From NCBI GenBank assembly GCA_002633005.1, contig NMRA01000150.1, forward strand, positions 326,434 through 390,433: a stretch of DNA of 64,000 nt, in the 5' to 3' direction. The notes beneath the pieces are model-generated. The model saw only the letters and a program-made list of their open reading frames with translations, made no database searches and was not told where the DNA came from. How positions within the stretch are numbered: position 1 is the first letter of the stretch; each line of letters starts with the position of its first letter. Shown here in pieces: positions 22,179-37,100 of this stretch. Source of the stretch: Phoronis australis (Eukaryota; Phoronida; Phoronidae). The position numbers and the translations under genes were made by a program.

Positions 22179-25100
22179 GTAAGTTATTTCTCACCCTTTT
22201 CGCCTGTCCTATAATGTGGCAGTCACTTTTTTCAACAAACTGCGTCTGCCTTTAAAATGCGTTAGAATGAGTAGCTGTATTACGAAGCATATTAAAGTGA
22301 CTAGACGAAGTCTAGTAGTATCAGTAAGACCATAATCCATATTCCACAGAGTTCCATGACTAATGACTTGTCTTGTTCATTTGCCTTTACTCAGTCATTG
22401 TGCATTTCACGGAAGTTGTGCCATTTAATTAGAGCTGCAACACAGGGACGAAAATAAGTTTTTCATGAAATGACACATGAAATTTTATGGAATGGTATCA
22501 AAACAATTGATAGGTTGTTTTTGGTTTGGTGATTTTTATTAACATATGCGGACACTAGTAGTAGGCCTATACCCAAAGTACCAGTGAAAAAACTCTTAAT
22601 TTGTGTGATGGATGTGACATCTTGTTTTCTTAAGTTTTATTTAACATTAGTTACATTAACAACATAGTTTTATTGTATGGTTGCATTTATGGTTTGTATG
22701 GTTTACTTACACTTACAGCTGATTCGTGTTTTGCAACTAATATCAAAACACCAGTGTTGTTTCTAGAATGTGACAGTAATAGGCCAAATATCCCCAACCC
22801 CACTTTCAAAAAATGGGCCCTGTAGATAAAGTTGATGGTCAAGAGTACATCAGTAAAGCAGCCATTGACAATGTATGCTCGCATACGACGCACAGCATTG
22901 GAAAACCCCTGGAAAAAGAAGTCTACTAAGACGTGTTTGAAATAACGTACGGAAACTCTCAAATGAAAAAGATTGCGACTTTCATACATGCGGTGTCAAT
23001 GCTGACTTAGTCCAAAAACATAGCGGTAAACTTTTCAGATGCAATGTCGCGTTTTCCCATGAAGTGCATATTCATACATGGACTGGACTGCTAAGCCTAT
23101 GTTTTCTCTCAGTCTCATTTCTTGTGTGCTTACAGCTTTCAGTATTCTCGCAATGTCGTACAAAATTCAAGGTTCTGAAGTTCGTACTGGCAACCGGAAT
23201 TCTTTTGCAAAAACTGCCCAATATTGTGTTTACTATTTTGTCCAAAATCTTGAACATATTATTAGGTAGAGTAAACATACCAGTTCACGTGCATTTTTCT
23301 TGTAAGTGTACTTGAGAGTATGACCAGCTAAAACCAATATTTCTAGAAATTATCCACTGGTTTGTCAAAAAAGTTGTATCATAATTATTCCATTTCAAAC
23401 TCATTCTTCTTTTTAGACCGAAATTTAGGAACTCAGAGTGCCGATGTTTCCAGTAGAAATCCGGTACTTTGAAAAGTTCACTGTCCATTGCATGCATATT
23501 TGTGTTTTGTTGATTGAGCTGCAATCAAGAACTGGATCATCTGTCGTATTAGAATATGGGTCAACATCTTTACTTAGAACATTTCTCAGTTTGTAAAATA
23601 AGCCGTAGTCTTTTTAAGCCTTACAGTGGTAGACGACATGACTAAATGTCCAATTAAAATGTTTCGAATGCACATGTTATTTTATAATGGAAGATTGAGA
23701 TGGCATTTGCTGTGCAAAATGTCAGAATTACTCCCTCGAAAATGCAAACGCCGCACGTTGCCACTGTTAACGTAAGGAGTTGGGAACGGCATGACAGTTT
23801 TTCTTGTCAGTTTTTCACGAGGTAATCATAGGTATTGAATCTTCCACCAAAACTCCTCAGAAATTAATGAAATGAGCTCAATTTCGATTGGCCGATGATG
23901 TGAAATATTTACGAAAAGCAACCAATAGTATTCGTCTAAGTGAACATTGCACAAGCAATACCTAAGAAGATTGGAATGTGGCAACCAAAGTGTGGCCTAA
24001 ATTGACTGGCAGAGAAGACGAAAACTTTGGATGGGTTCTTTGCCTTGAATCGTTAAATTCACTATAAGTATGAAAGGCGATGAACACGAATTCTGTCAAC
24101 ACCATCTCGGAAGTGAATCTGGCAAATGTCTGGACTAATGTGAAATCAATCGGACATTATGAAAATAAATCGGGCCTAGTCCGATGGCCGACGATTAGCA
24201 AAATCTCTTCACCTGTAAGCAGTAATTCACAACTACAGTATTTACCCTAATAAGCACCCATGCCCCTATAAGTGCCCCCCCACGCGTTTTCAGACTTTGC
24301 TAAAATAAGCGCCCAGTTCATGAGTGCTGTGTACATGTGAAAAATGCCTTTCCTACAGTTCTAAAATTCTTCAGTGACGTCTTCAATTTACCAATAAGAT
24401 CCCGCAGTCCTGAAAAATCATTGTGCATGGAATTTGTAGATCAGGCGCCTGGCCGCTATGTCGGTATTTAGCTGTGACTATACACTCCAAACTTTCGCTG
24501 TGCTTCAAAACGAACGCAAAAGTTTTGCTGATCTTGCGAGGGACGTGTCCTATTATGGTCTGACCTTTCAGAACAGACGTAGCGTATTTGTCAAAGGGGT
24601 TGTATTGCATCTTTCGGGCACAGATCTTCTACCTTGACAGGAATCCAAATTTCTTTGTATTCATGAAAACCGCGAATCGAAGACTAATAAAAACTTGACC
24701 TTTGTTAAAAACACGTGGCCAGGAAGCGCACGCTACCTACAAGTACCTGTCATCAGAGATTAGTTTTTGGGAATTATCTATTCATGAAGCGGGTAGCACA
24801 GCATCGGCAAGAAATAAATACTGGCACTTATTTGCGAAAGTAAAAAAACATTTGCGCTATTTTTAGGAAGAATTATTAAATTAACCGTAATTGTTGTTTT
24901 AAAGTAAAAATGACCCACTGATAGTGAACACTTCCACACCCTTACACACCCTCAAATCTCCCGAAAAATAACTGTTAGACTGTCACGCATCCAGTCACCC
25001 CGCGACTCAATATCCCTCTTACAGAGACAATTTTCGAATGCTTTTTAGCAGATGAGATCAACAAGTGCTAAATAAAACACGTTCTGTTTTACTGCTTGTG

Positions 25101-28100
25101 TTAATTTCTTTAGTTGAACACCTAGATCGTTACATTGCGTTTACTCTGGCAAATGAAATCTGATGACACACGCGCTCGCTCACTCACACAATATGCAGAC
25201 GAACTTCAAAACAAATGTCACGTGACAAGGTGTGTTCGTCCAGAGATTTTTCTCGTGTTGCGGGGTATGAGCTAGCACAGATTTGGGCCGAAAGCCCGAA
25301 ACTATATTTTTACTCAAGGATTCAGGTTGATTTATTGGCGATCGTGAGGCAGCGACACATCAGTCGGCGAGTTTTCACGCTGGGATTTTCTGAAAAATGC
25401 TCGTAATTTAACAAAGTTTGATAGCAATGCACTGCAATTTTGTAGAAACTCTGTCATAGGTTACAGATGTGTCATAGGGTGTAAATTTAATGAATTCTAG
25501 CTTACGATTTCACCTGTTTGGGAGACTGGGTTTCAATGTCCTTGGGCTATTATAAGCGCCCCATTCCTGAAGCTAATTTTTCTAAGGGCCCTGGACGCTT
25601 ATTAGGGCGAATAGGGAATGTGGAAGCCTAATATATACATATAAAAAGCAATGTTTCATAATTCTCACCATAGTTGTACATTAATGTTATCAAAGTTGTT
25701 AAACTTTCTTGGTGTAGCCAGGAACTGCATCAGTGGCTTCCTGAATCTAAAATCTTTCACCATTTGGAAAGCAATTCATAGAGGCCGTCCTTGCATGACA
25801 CAGTGTGATGTCTACATGTGCAGTAGGCATGATGAAAACAGTGCAATGTCTGTGCAGTCTTCATGACACAACCAGTGCCCTGTGTGTACAGGTGCATGAC
25901 ACAACAAGTGCCCTGTCTGTGCCGTAGGCATGACACAAACAGTCTTTGTCGATACGCAGATTAATATCTCGTGGGATATTACTTCATGTACGCCACTCTC
26001 GGTACGTTTTGTGTATTTCTTTGGCCAACGTCTGGTTGTTTGTCTTCAGTGTTTAATTTTGTTTCTCAAATTCTCCAGAGACACCCTAAAATGGAACTCA
26101 ATAAAACGGATCTTCTCAAGTTGCTGAGTTACCTGGAGGGGGAGCTGCAAGCACGGGATGTGGTCATAGCTGCTTTAAAGGTGAGCTCAATTGTTTCAAC
26201 ATTTAGTTTGATGTATTAATTCACTGTGTAAGTCAGGGTTTTAAGATACAGACATTGAGCTGTGATCAGTGTAAGAGTTTGTCTACAGGTGTCTCTTCCG
26301 AATATTCATGGCTTACGGGTACTGGTGCATGTTCAAAGCCAGGTAGGTCATCATGAGGTCAGCTATGACAAGGGCCCTTATCTAGGGAGTTAGATCGTAG
26401 GGAACCATTAGGCAGCTCCACTCTTCTCTTAGTGGGTAATGGGTGATGTGTTAGGAGGGAGTGAAAAGTAGTAATATGTATAATCTCATGGTCAAGTGTT
26501 ATTGTTTAGATCAGGCAGGACATATTTTATCAATGTTATCTTGTAGGCAATACACTACTGTGGTATACTGTACAGGAAACAATATTAGCATTCTTTTCTG
26601 CCCTTATCTTTACCAGCAATGTAAATAAACCAATAATTGATTTTCCTGGTTGAGGTCAAATGTCCATTAAGTTCTGTTGAAACTGGCCCTTCAAGGTCAG
26701 TCATCATAAGTGCTTATTTTCCCAGCCCAAAAGTAGGTCACATGGTCATTGATTGTTATTGCCTAGTAGGCCAATGAGGGTTGTAAAACATAGCATTGTT
26801 TTGTTTTGGCCTGCCTTATTTACCTGCTATGCTCAGGTATGCCTTATGTGCATGCTAACAAAGGCGTTTGTCATCTCTATGTGAAACGAAGCGATATTTA
26901 CCTGTACAAATCAACTATAGGTGCCCCTTGGTCTGTAGACGGCACAATAGGACAGGTGAAGTTGGTCTTCTACCTGTGTTCATATCAGTGTTACAGTGGG
27001 TCTGGTTTGTGAATGAGTTCAAAAGGGGTCTGGTAGGACGTTGAATCTTGTGTCAATGAAGGTACAGAACACGGCAGTATGTCTCGCCCACTTGATGATT
27101 TGAGTGGTTTAGCCAGCCTTAGTGATCTAACCCAGTTTTTGGATCAGTGTGGTGATGACAGTGACGATGATGAAAGTGGTGATTATTTTTGTGTCAATGT
27201 AAGCGAAGGTAATGGTGAGGATGGTGTGTGTGAAGATGATGAGCCTGGACTGTCAGCCATGCAGAGCCTAGAGGAACTGTCGGAGTTCCTGGACCATTGT
27301 CAGGAGGATGAGTTTGAGGATGTGATGGAGGCAGAGTTTTATGGCGATGGAAAGAAGGAGGGGTACAGGGAGGGGGGCAGGGAGCGGTACAGGGAGGGGG
27401 GCAGGGGCAGTTACTGCAATACTCCAAATGTTGTCTGTACAAGCAAGTCTCCAGCTAAACTGAAACATACAGGAATGGATGCGCGGATGGTGGATGATGA
27501 AGTATCCAAGACCTCCTCTCGAAGTGAATCTGGGACTTATGAAGGTGTATCACACAGTGTATATAATGATGTTAATGAAGGCCCTGCCTGTTACACTGAT
27601 GACTCACCTTGTGTTATTGATGTCAAATCATCACAGCAAGTCACGCGTCCAAATATGCAGGATGCATCGTGCATGAATGATTGTGACACCCATTATGAAG
27701 CAAACTGCACAGTACATTATTGGAACTCAGTAAATACAGAAATTCCAAATGATGAAAATTTTACAACAGCAGATTCACGGTGTGAGAGTAGATTTGAAAC
27801 GAACATTGATGGCCCGTCATCTGGCACACAAGGACTGATCTATACAAGAGTGAATAAGGAAATTTCATACAACATTCTTCTCACATTCTTAGGAGCTTTG
27901 AATGAACTGACGGACTTCTTTGATAAGTTAAGTACAAAACAAGTTCCAGTTTTGTGAGGAAGCTAACTTATCTTCATTTTATTAAGTTTGGAATGCTGAA
28001 ACCTCATTTTGGTGATTTTGACCAACCTTTGGTCTGTACCCTGTTAGTACTAGTTGTGTCTGCCTTGAGTGGTCACTGTGTCTGTACCCTGTTAGTACCA

Positions 28101-31100
28101 ATATTGTGTCTAACTTGAGTGGTCAGTGTGTCTACCCTATTAGTACTAATTGTGTCTACCTTGAGTGGTCAGTGTGTCTGTACCCTGTTAGTACTAATTG
28201 TGTCTGCCTTGAGTGGTCAGTGTATCTACCCTGTTAGTACTAATTGTGTCTGCCTTGAGTGGTCAGTGTGTCTGTACCCTGTTAGTAGTAATATTGTGTC
28301 TGCCTTGAGTGGTCAGTGTGTCTGTACCCTATTAGTACTAATATTGTGTGGGCCTTGAGTGGTCACTGTGCCTGTAATCTGTGTACTAATATTGTGTCTG
28401 CCTTGAGTGGTCAGTGTGTCTGTACCCTGTTAGTACTAATATTATGTCGCCCTTGAGTGGTCAGTGTCATCCACACATAGACTTACCCAAGATAAAACAA
28501 AACAATCCTGGAATGAGTTGTTACTAGGTTTTGGGGGTTGTCTGGTATGCATTTTAACTAGTTCAACTTACCCCCCCCCCCACTGTGTAACTGTTTCTGG
28601 GGTATCTTGCACCACTTCTTATCACTGTGTGAATGCAAACTGGGTTCAAGTAACTGTTAGCTGTGGTTACACACAGGTTTTCTTTTGCGTGCCATATTCA
28701 CACTAGGTGTTCACAATGTCCTAGTTATCGTGTGCGTGCGTGTGTGTGGGGACAAGTTGCAGTAGTTAACCATTCATACTGACCTTAACTCTCCAAAACA
28801 TCCACAGGTCAACGTTAGTACGAAGGCGCCTATGCTTTTGACTAGGTAACATTGATTGATATTGTACCTCACTGACGTGTCCTGTTTTATTAGAGAAAGG
28901 AAGGTATTTGCATTTTTGGAATGGACATAGTTAAGTAAACATCAGAGCTTAAGCCATTTGCTTTCAGTGCCCAGTCCTTACATTTGAACAGTTTTGGATT
29001 AAGTGGGCCACGCTACATATTTCTCTTACATTCCATGACATCATGTTCTTTGTATATTTAATGCATTCAAATTGGATTTCTTTGATATTGAAATTATCAG
29101 AAATTCAATTAGTTAAGAAACGGCGTGTTTGAAAGAAATACTACGATTTGAAGTAGCGTCAGTCCAGTGTTAGAAGCTCTGTAGGTCTGTTGCAAATTTG
29201 TTTGTGAATGTTGAGTCCTGCACAAGTGGGTGAATCTCTGGTGTGTCAACAGTGTAAGAAATCCTCTCCATTTTGTAAAACATTTCAGTAGGAGATGCAT
29301 TACGTATTGATTATCTCCCCTTGCTAAATATTTGTTCACACATATTTACCCTGATACTACTATCATCAGTCTTTAACTTCATTGCAATTTTTCTATTTTT
29401 TTATTAAACATAATACTTTTTAAAAACATGAAAATGAAGAGAAAACATTCATACCCATGTACATAGCTACACACACACTTGTGGTGGGGGTCAGTTAAAA
29501 CTCGAAATACACTGCCTCAGAATAAAAGTACCATAGGAACCTATCTGTTAGAAAAACATTTGAATTTTAGATTATTGTAAAATAAATATTTTTCAAATTT
29601 GAAATACTCAAAGACTTTCCTTTTAAAGTATGCCTAATTGGGAGTAGGGTTGCTGTCAACAAATACGAAATTTTCCTGGACATACAAGTAGGTTAATTGT
29701 GTCTTGTCCTTTAAACTTTCCAAAAAATATGCCTAAATTTGAATGTTTTAATGAGTTTCAAGTTTTGTTTATGATCCAATCATCAACTAAAATCCAGAAG
29801 ACTCTGTTATATCAGTTCCAATTCAGATGGGTAATGTCTTTTGTCTCTTTTACAGAATGTACCTAAATCTGTTTCTTTATCTCCAATAAATCTTATGTAG
29901 AGATAAGGTTGTAGGTGTTCACTGGTGTATGAAACAAATCTGAAGCCCTCTCAATCTAGCATCACTAGTATATTGTAAAGAATAAGTATACACCAATAAC
30001 TATACACCAATAAGTATACACCAATAAGTATACACCAATAAGTATACACCAATAACTATACACCAATAAGTATACACCAATAACTATACACCAATAAGTA
30101 TACACCAATAAGTATACACCAATAAGTACACACCATTTTCTACCAATCATGAGTTGCATCAGTAACACCATCAGTTTTCCCTTTATGTTCATGGTTTGCT
30201 TTGTATAAATAGCTTTAATTAACTGAGAATATGCTTGTATTTTCACATGCACGTGCAAGTGCAACTGGAATTTGTAGGAGACTTATTTTAATTGCCTTCT
30301 TGAGACCATAAAACAAAGTAAATGTTGGAAAAAGCCATACATAATTTAAAAAGACTGATAAGTCATAAATGTTCTATCAATATCTAATAAATTACAAACA
30401 TGAGAAATATCTTTTATACTGCTGGCTATAAAATATTATTAGTGTTATCTATTAATATGTTATTATTATTATTCCAGGTTGGAATGTAAGAGAAGTCATC
30501 ATCATACAAACCTACAAATCCATATATTGTGTTACATAATTATGTAAAGACCTCAGACCAAAATACATTTTTATTGTCTTTTGCACTGGTGCTATAAAAT
30601 GCATCTCCAAAAAGTAAAGAGTTCCACGTTCTCAATGGATCATGTTGCTACTACAGTTGTTTTCATAACCATTTAATAATGATCTAAACCAACATATAAT
30701 TTCCGTGATTAACATTGTACATTTCAAATAATGGTTATCAAGTTGAAAATGTGATTTTCTTTGTGTTTGTGGTTTCATGTTTTAAATTTCGATGTATACT
30801 TCTATTCNCGAACTCACGACCTGGCGGATAGAACGCGCGTGCTTTACCACTGCACCACCACGACTTCACTCGCACATTTATTCTAAGAGACCTACTTGTT
30901 TATGGTCCACAGCATTTGCGCACGAAACCTAATTCTTTTTGTAATATTTATTTAGTCAACTTTTTATATTTTGTGCAATCAGTTCATAACAAATTTGTTG
31001 TATTTAAAATAGTCTTCAATTGCCCAAAAGACCAAATCCATTTTTTTGTGTTTGCATTAATGAGGCGATTGCCTTTGGATATCGTCTTAAGTCAAAGTTT

Positions 31101-34100
31101 GACAAAGAGAGAATTATGAGTTTCTGAGTTATTCAATCGTTAAAAAAATAGCAACTCATGTATATAGCATGCACGACACAAGAGGAGGCTCAGCGCAGGC
31201 AGCCCTACGGTAACACATTACCTAGGTGTGCACATGCACAGTGCTATTTGGGATTGTACTTGAGGCAAGTGAATTTGTTGTTCGGGCATGTAAAATTTTC
31301 AACTACTTGCCCGAAGGGCAAGTGGCATAAAAAGTTAATGTTGAGCCCTGCCAGTCCTTACATTTGAACAGTTTTGGATTAAGTGGGCCACGCTACATAT
31401 TTCTCTTACATTCCATGACATCATGTTCTTTGTATATTTAATGCATTCAATTTGGATTTCTTTGATATTGAAATTATCAGAAATTCAATTAGTTAAGAAA
31501 CGGCGTGTTTGAAAGAAATACTACGATTTGAAGTAGCGTCAGTCCAGTGTTAGAAGCTCTGTAGATCTGTTGCAAATTTGTTTGTGAATGTTGAGTCCTG
31601 CACAAGTGGGTGAATCTCTGGTGTGTCAACAGTGTACTAAGAAATCCTCTCCATTTTGTAAAACATTTCAGTAGGAGATGCATTACGTATTGATTATCTC
31701 CCCTTGCTAAATATTTGTTCAAGCATATTTACCCTGATACTACTATCATCAGTCTTTAACCTCATTGCAATTTTTCTATTTTTTTATTAAACATAATACT
31801 TTTTAAAAACATGAAAATGAAGAGAAAACATTCATACCCATGTACATAGATACACACACACTTGTGGTGGGGGTCAGTTAAAACTCGAAATACACTGCCT
31901 CAGAATAAAAGTACTATAGGAACCTATCTGTTAGAAAAATCTTTGAATTTTAGATTATTGTAAAATAAATATTTTTCAAATTTGAAATACTCAAAGACTT
32001 TCCTTTTAAAGTATGCCTAATTGGGAGTAGGGTTGCTGTCGACAAATACGAAATTTTCCTGGACATACAAGTAGGTTAATTGTGTCTTTCTAAAAATATG
32101 CCTAAATTTGAATGTTTTAATGAGTTTCAAGTTTTGTTTATGATCCAATCATCAACTAAAATCCAGAAGACTCTGTTATATCAGTTCCAATTCAGATGGG
32201 TAATGTCTTTTGTCTCTTTTACAAAATGTACCTAAATCTGTATCTTTATCTCCAATAAATCTTATGAGGAGATAAGGTTGTAGGTGTTCACTGGTGTATG
32301 AAACTAATCTGAAACCCTCTCAATCTAGTATCACTAGTATATTATTGTAAAGAATAAGTATACACCAATAACTATACACCAATAAGTATACACCAATAAG
32401 TACACACCATTTTCTACCAATCATGAGTTGCATCAGTAACACCATCAGTTTTCCCTTTATGTTCATGGTTTGCTTTGTATAAATAGCTTTAATTAACTGA
32501 GAATATGCTTGTATTTTCACATGCACGTGCAAGTGCAACTGGAATTTGTAGGAGACTTATTTTAATTGCCTTCTTGAGACCATAAAACAAAGTAAATGTT
32601 GGAAAAAGCCATACATAATTTAAAAAGACTGATAAGTCATAAATGTTCTATCAATATCTAATAAATTACAAACATGAGAAATATCTTTTATACTGCTGGC
32701 TATAAAATATTATTAGTGTTATCTATTAATATGTTATTATTATTATTCCAGGTTGGAATGTAAGAGAAGTCATCATCATACAAACCTACAAATCCATATA
32801 TTGTGTTACATAATTATGTAAAGACCTCAGACCAAAATACATTTTTATTGTCTTTTGCACTGGTGCTATAAAATGCATCTCCAAAAAGTAAAGAGTTCCA
32901 CGTTCTCAATGGATCATGTTGCTACTACAGTTGTTTTCATAACCATTTAATAATGATCTAAACCAACATATAATTTCCGTGATTAACATTGTACATTTCA
33001 AATAATGGTTATCAAGTTGAAAATGTGATTTTCTTTGTGTTTGTGGTTTCATGTTTTAAATTTCGATGTATACTTCTATTCCAATCAAGGTAAATATTTG
33101 GTTATTTCCATATCCAAACCCAAGCCAACAATTAGTCTCTGCATAACTGGTTGGCGATGGTGCAAAATACTCATCCTTTTTAGACCTGACAGTTATTAAC
33201 TGGTTTATCATGTAGCGCATATGTATATGGTTAACAACATTAGCACTTTCGCTGGACATGCTGCTCTAGGTGTAGGGTTAGAAGTACCCCTATGTAGTGT
33301 GAGTGGACTGGTATACATCGTCTGTGTGCCTGTCTGTGCCCATCAACATCTTGAATTGTTCTGATTCAGTCTGAGTGCAGGGTGAATCACTGGAGTGTCT
33401 ATAGTAGACCCTGACTGTGTGAATCACTGAAGTATCCGTAATAGAACTTGACACAGTGGAAAGTCTCTGGGACTAATCAATGCAGTTCTTTACCCAAGTG
33501 CTGACTTGTGTTTGCTTTACCACCAGTCAAGTCAGTGGAAGGCATAGAGGTTCCAAAATCAATATAGCTCCAAACTATTTCTGCATTATTTTGACAACTC
33601 TATTAGCTTACACCGTTTTTAAAAAACTTTGTTGATGGAACTTGCTTTTAAGAATGTCTTTCACCTAACTCCTGTGTTTCATAACTTGTATTCTGTATTG
33701 ATGGGAAATTGTAACCAATTAGGACACTGCATGGTGAGCAAGTGAAATTTTGAGCTTTGTTATAAAATGCAGCAAGGTATTGAAAAATGGAAAGTGAGTA
33801 CTTTGGAAATTGTTTTTGTCCCATTTTCAGGAAACTTCCAGTAATCCTTTACTACTAAAGTGATCAGATAACTGTTGTAAGACATTTTGGGCATTCATAC
33901 CGTCCCATGTTTGAAGGTTTTGAAAGATGAAAAAGATCGCTTATACTAGCAGGTTTTTGTTCTGAATTGACGATTATGTACCTCAACATTTTAACAACAG
34001 TCAGATAACAATGTTGTGTAGGGCACATACTTGATTACTCAATTGTTCTCCATGCAATAGTATTCTTAACTTCCAATCAAGCCAGTTTCATCCCAATGAA

Positions 34101-37100
34101 ATATATTGAAACGTACATTCGCCATGACCATCAGGGAGTCTGACCTAAGTTATGGGTCATGACCTCAGTTGGGGGTCATTACTCAGTACATGTCTACACA
34201 GTGAGTAAATATCAATCAACAGTCACTTTTATATATGGGCAGTTAGTTCCTGTCTGGGCACATACAGGTTATTTGGACTAACAGATACAATACATTCTGG
34301 ATAATGTTAGCCTCACTGTCATCTTATCTTGGTTACAGGCTGACAAAGCTAAACAGTTCTTGTACCAAGCTAAATATGGCAGATTCGGCCTTGGTGACCC
34401 ATTCCACGCCCTACAGCGGGACTCAGACATGGTGAAGGACAACAGTTTTGATGAGGCTGCTGTAAAAAAGATGTATGACAACCAGTTGTTCCAACTAGAA
34501 CACTTGATTGACACACAGAGGACAGCCCACTTAAGAATGACAGAACAGTTAGCTTCGATAGAGAAACGGTATCACAAGGTTAGTAGACTTGGAATCATGA
34601 AATGACTATTATCATAACTCTGTTTCTCATTTGATTCTGAGCTTTTCATTGGTAGAACGTAGCTTCTCATTTGAATAGTAAACTTCTCATTGGTTCAAGG
34701 ATATTCCGTATTTGCAGCATAGTGAGTTGTGCATTTATAGAAATTAGAATTTTTATTTGATTGTTGATATTCTTTAGTTTCTTATTTGCATAGGATGGTG
34801 TTCATGAGTAAATTGTTTCTTGATTAGTAGGCTGATTATTGGTTAAATTATTTTTTCTAATTTGCTTCTATTTAACTGTTGGTATTGTGAAATGCTCATT
34901 GGTTCTGTTCCTCATTTGCATATAGCCATGTGTTTATTGGTTGAGCATCACTAATGCAGTCACATGTTGTCCAGGTCTGTAGTGAACTTGAGGATGAGAA
35001 GAGGAAACATGCGCAGGACACCGCACAAGGAGATGATGTGACCATGTTGTTGGAGAAGGAACGTGAGCGCCTCCGTAATGAGGTACTTATAAATAGTTAT
35101 GACAGTGTTGGGTATAGAGTTATATCTAGTGACACTATACCAGTACATCAGTATATAGCAGTTTAGCTTGTCACACACACACAGATTTCTTATTGGGCAA
35201 TATAGATGTTCAGCAGAGGCATTGTGCTGGGTAGGGGCACTTTATGCTGGTTGTGGGAGCCTTCATAATGGATATTGTGTTAGTGTGTTGTTAATGACAC
35301 AGTTGTGCCCCCTTTGTGATACTTTACCATGGTCAGTGTAAACACATAACAGCTGTGTAAACCATGTAGATGTAGGAATGTGCAGGTGAATGTGATCCCT
35401 CTATTCAGGGATCATGTGGACTTATATCTGAGCAACATTTCACATAAGTCCAAGCTCCATGTAGATGTAGGGATGTGCAGGTGAATGTGATGCCTCTATT
35501 CAGGGATCATGTGGACTTATATCTGAGCAACATTTCACATAAGTCCAAGCTCCATGTAGATGTAGGAATGTGCAGGTGAATGTGATGCCTCTATTCAGGG
35601 ATCATGTGGACTTATATCTGAGCAACATTTCACATTAAGTCCAAGCTCCGTGACAACGTCGTGTTTTACATAATAATGAAAGTACATAAGTCAGAATGTT
35701 ATTGAATTAAGTAAACGTGTCCAAAAGTCTGCTTCCAATTCAGAAATCCAAAATTTTTGCATTATCTGCAAAGTTTAGCATCCCAAATTGAAAACAATCC
35801 CTTGAAAGAAGACTTTTTTGCCTCAGGCTTCTTTGGAAATGATTTGAACGGACAATAAAATATTGATGGCAGACATCTTGCCATTTTTGATATTTTGCAA
35901 GTTAGATTATTTTATCTGTAATGTGTTCTCACTCTGATCTCGCTGGTTTTCACTCATAGTTCAGTCATACTTTACAACAGTTGTCTCTCATTTCTCCTTG
36001 TTTACCTTTGACTTGAAGAAGACACCTTTTGGTGGTAGACCCACAAGTATTTTACCACCTTCCACCTTATAGTCAGAACAATGGAATGCCCGTGGAAATC
36101 AGTGATGAAGGAAAAGTCGACTATCAATTTTGTTTGGTTTTGATGAGATTTAGAGTGGCATTTCTTCCAAATTTTCTAAGTGGTACCACGAGACATTGAG
36201 AGGGAGATGTTGAGAGAATATTTCAGAGAGGTGCATCAACTCTCTTATCAGATTTGTAATGTTTTAGTATTTGGTTAAAACTCAACATTTGAGTATGGTG
36301 GTTTTCTTGTATCATAAATCATCGTGTGTTCTACTATGACAGCTTGCGCAATTCAGCTGATTGTGACGTAATCTGGTTCATTAAATCTGTTTCATTAAAT
36401 GTGTTCAGGTTGATTTTGAGAAGAGTCAGAACAAGAAGGTTGATAAAGAGGTGAAGAAGTTGACAACTCAACTAGAGGAAGAACGAGCGACGTCAACTAA
36501 ACACAAACAGGTGGCCATCTTGTTGATTAAAGAACGACAGCGGGTCAGTGACTTGTTGGCTGAGGAGCGTCAGAAAGTACAGACACTGGCCGTGGCACTG
36601 AACCAGGTGAAGAACAGGACACGTGAGATGGCGGAGGAACTGTCTGCAGAGACGAGGAGGAAGGCTATGCAGATGGAGGCGACCATGGAGAAGAGGTATA
36701 TGGAGTTTGACATAGAGAGGGAGCAGCTGAAGGCGAGACTGGGGCGAGAGGAGAGGAAGACGGCAGAACTGTTGAGGGAACTAGAGAGAGTTAAGGCAGC
36801 TGGTGGGGGTAGTGGCAACAGTGGCGGGGGGCAGGGCAANNNNNNNNNNNNNNNNNNNNNNNNNNNNNNNNNNNNNNNNNNNNNNNNNNNNNNNNNNNNN
36901 NNNNNNNNNNNNNNNNNNNNNNNNNNNNNNNNNNNNNNNNNNNNNNNNNNNNNNNNNNNNNNNNNNNNNNNNNNNNNNNNNNNNNNNNNNNNNNNNNNNN
37001 NNNNNNNNNNNNNNNNNNNNNNNNNNNNNNNNNNNNNNNNNNNNNNNNNNNNNNNNNNNNNNNNNNNNNNNNNNNNNNNNNNNNNNNNNNNNNNNNNNNN

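Larger units (their letters stand above)
26181..34338. other. Intron 2 of CTTNBP2-like gene, 8.2 kb with assembly duplication
   Basis: Contains a 292-codon open frame (27079-27957), a minisatellite (28025-28475) and two copies of the same 1.7-1.8 kb sequence (28971-30807 and 31351-33081) separated by an N and a transposon fragment. The true intron is therefore probably about 1.8-2.4 kb shorter. Nothing else of note in 33082-34338. Confidence 0.7.
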
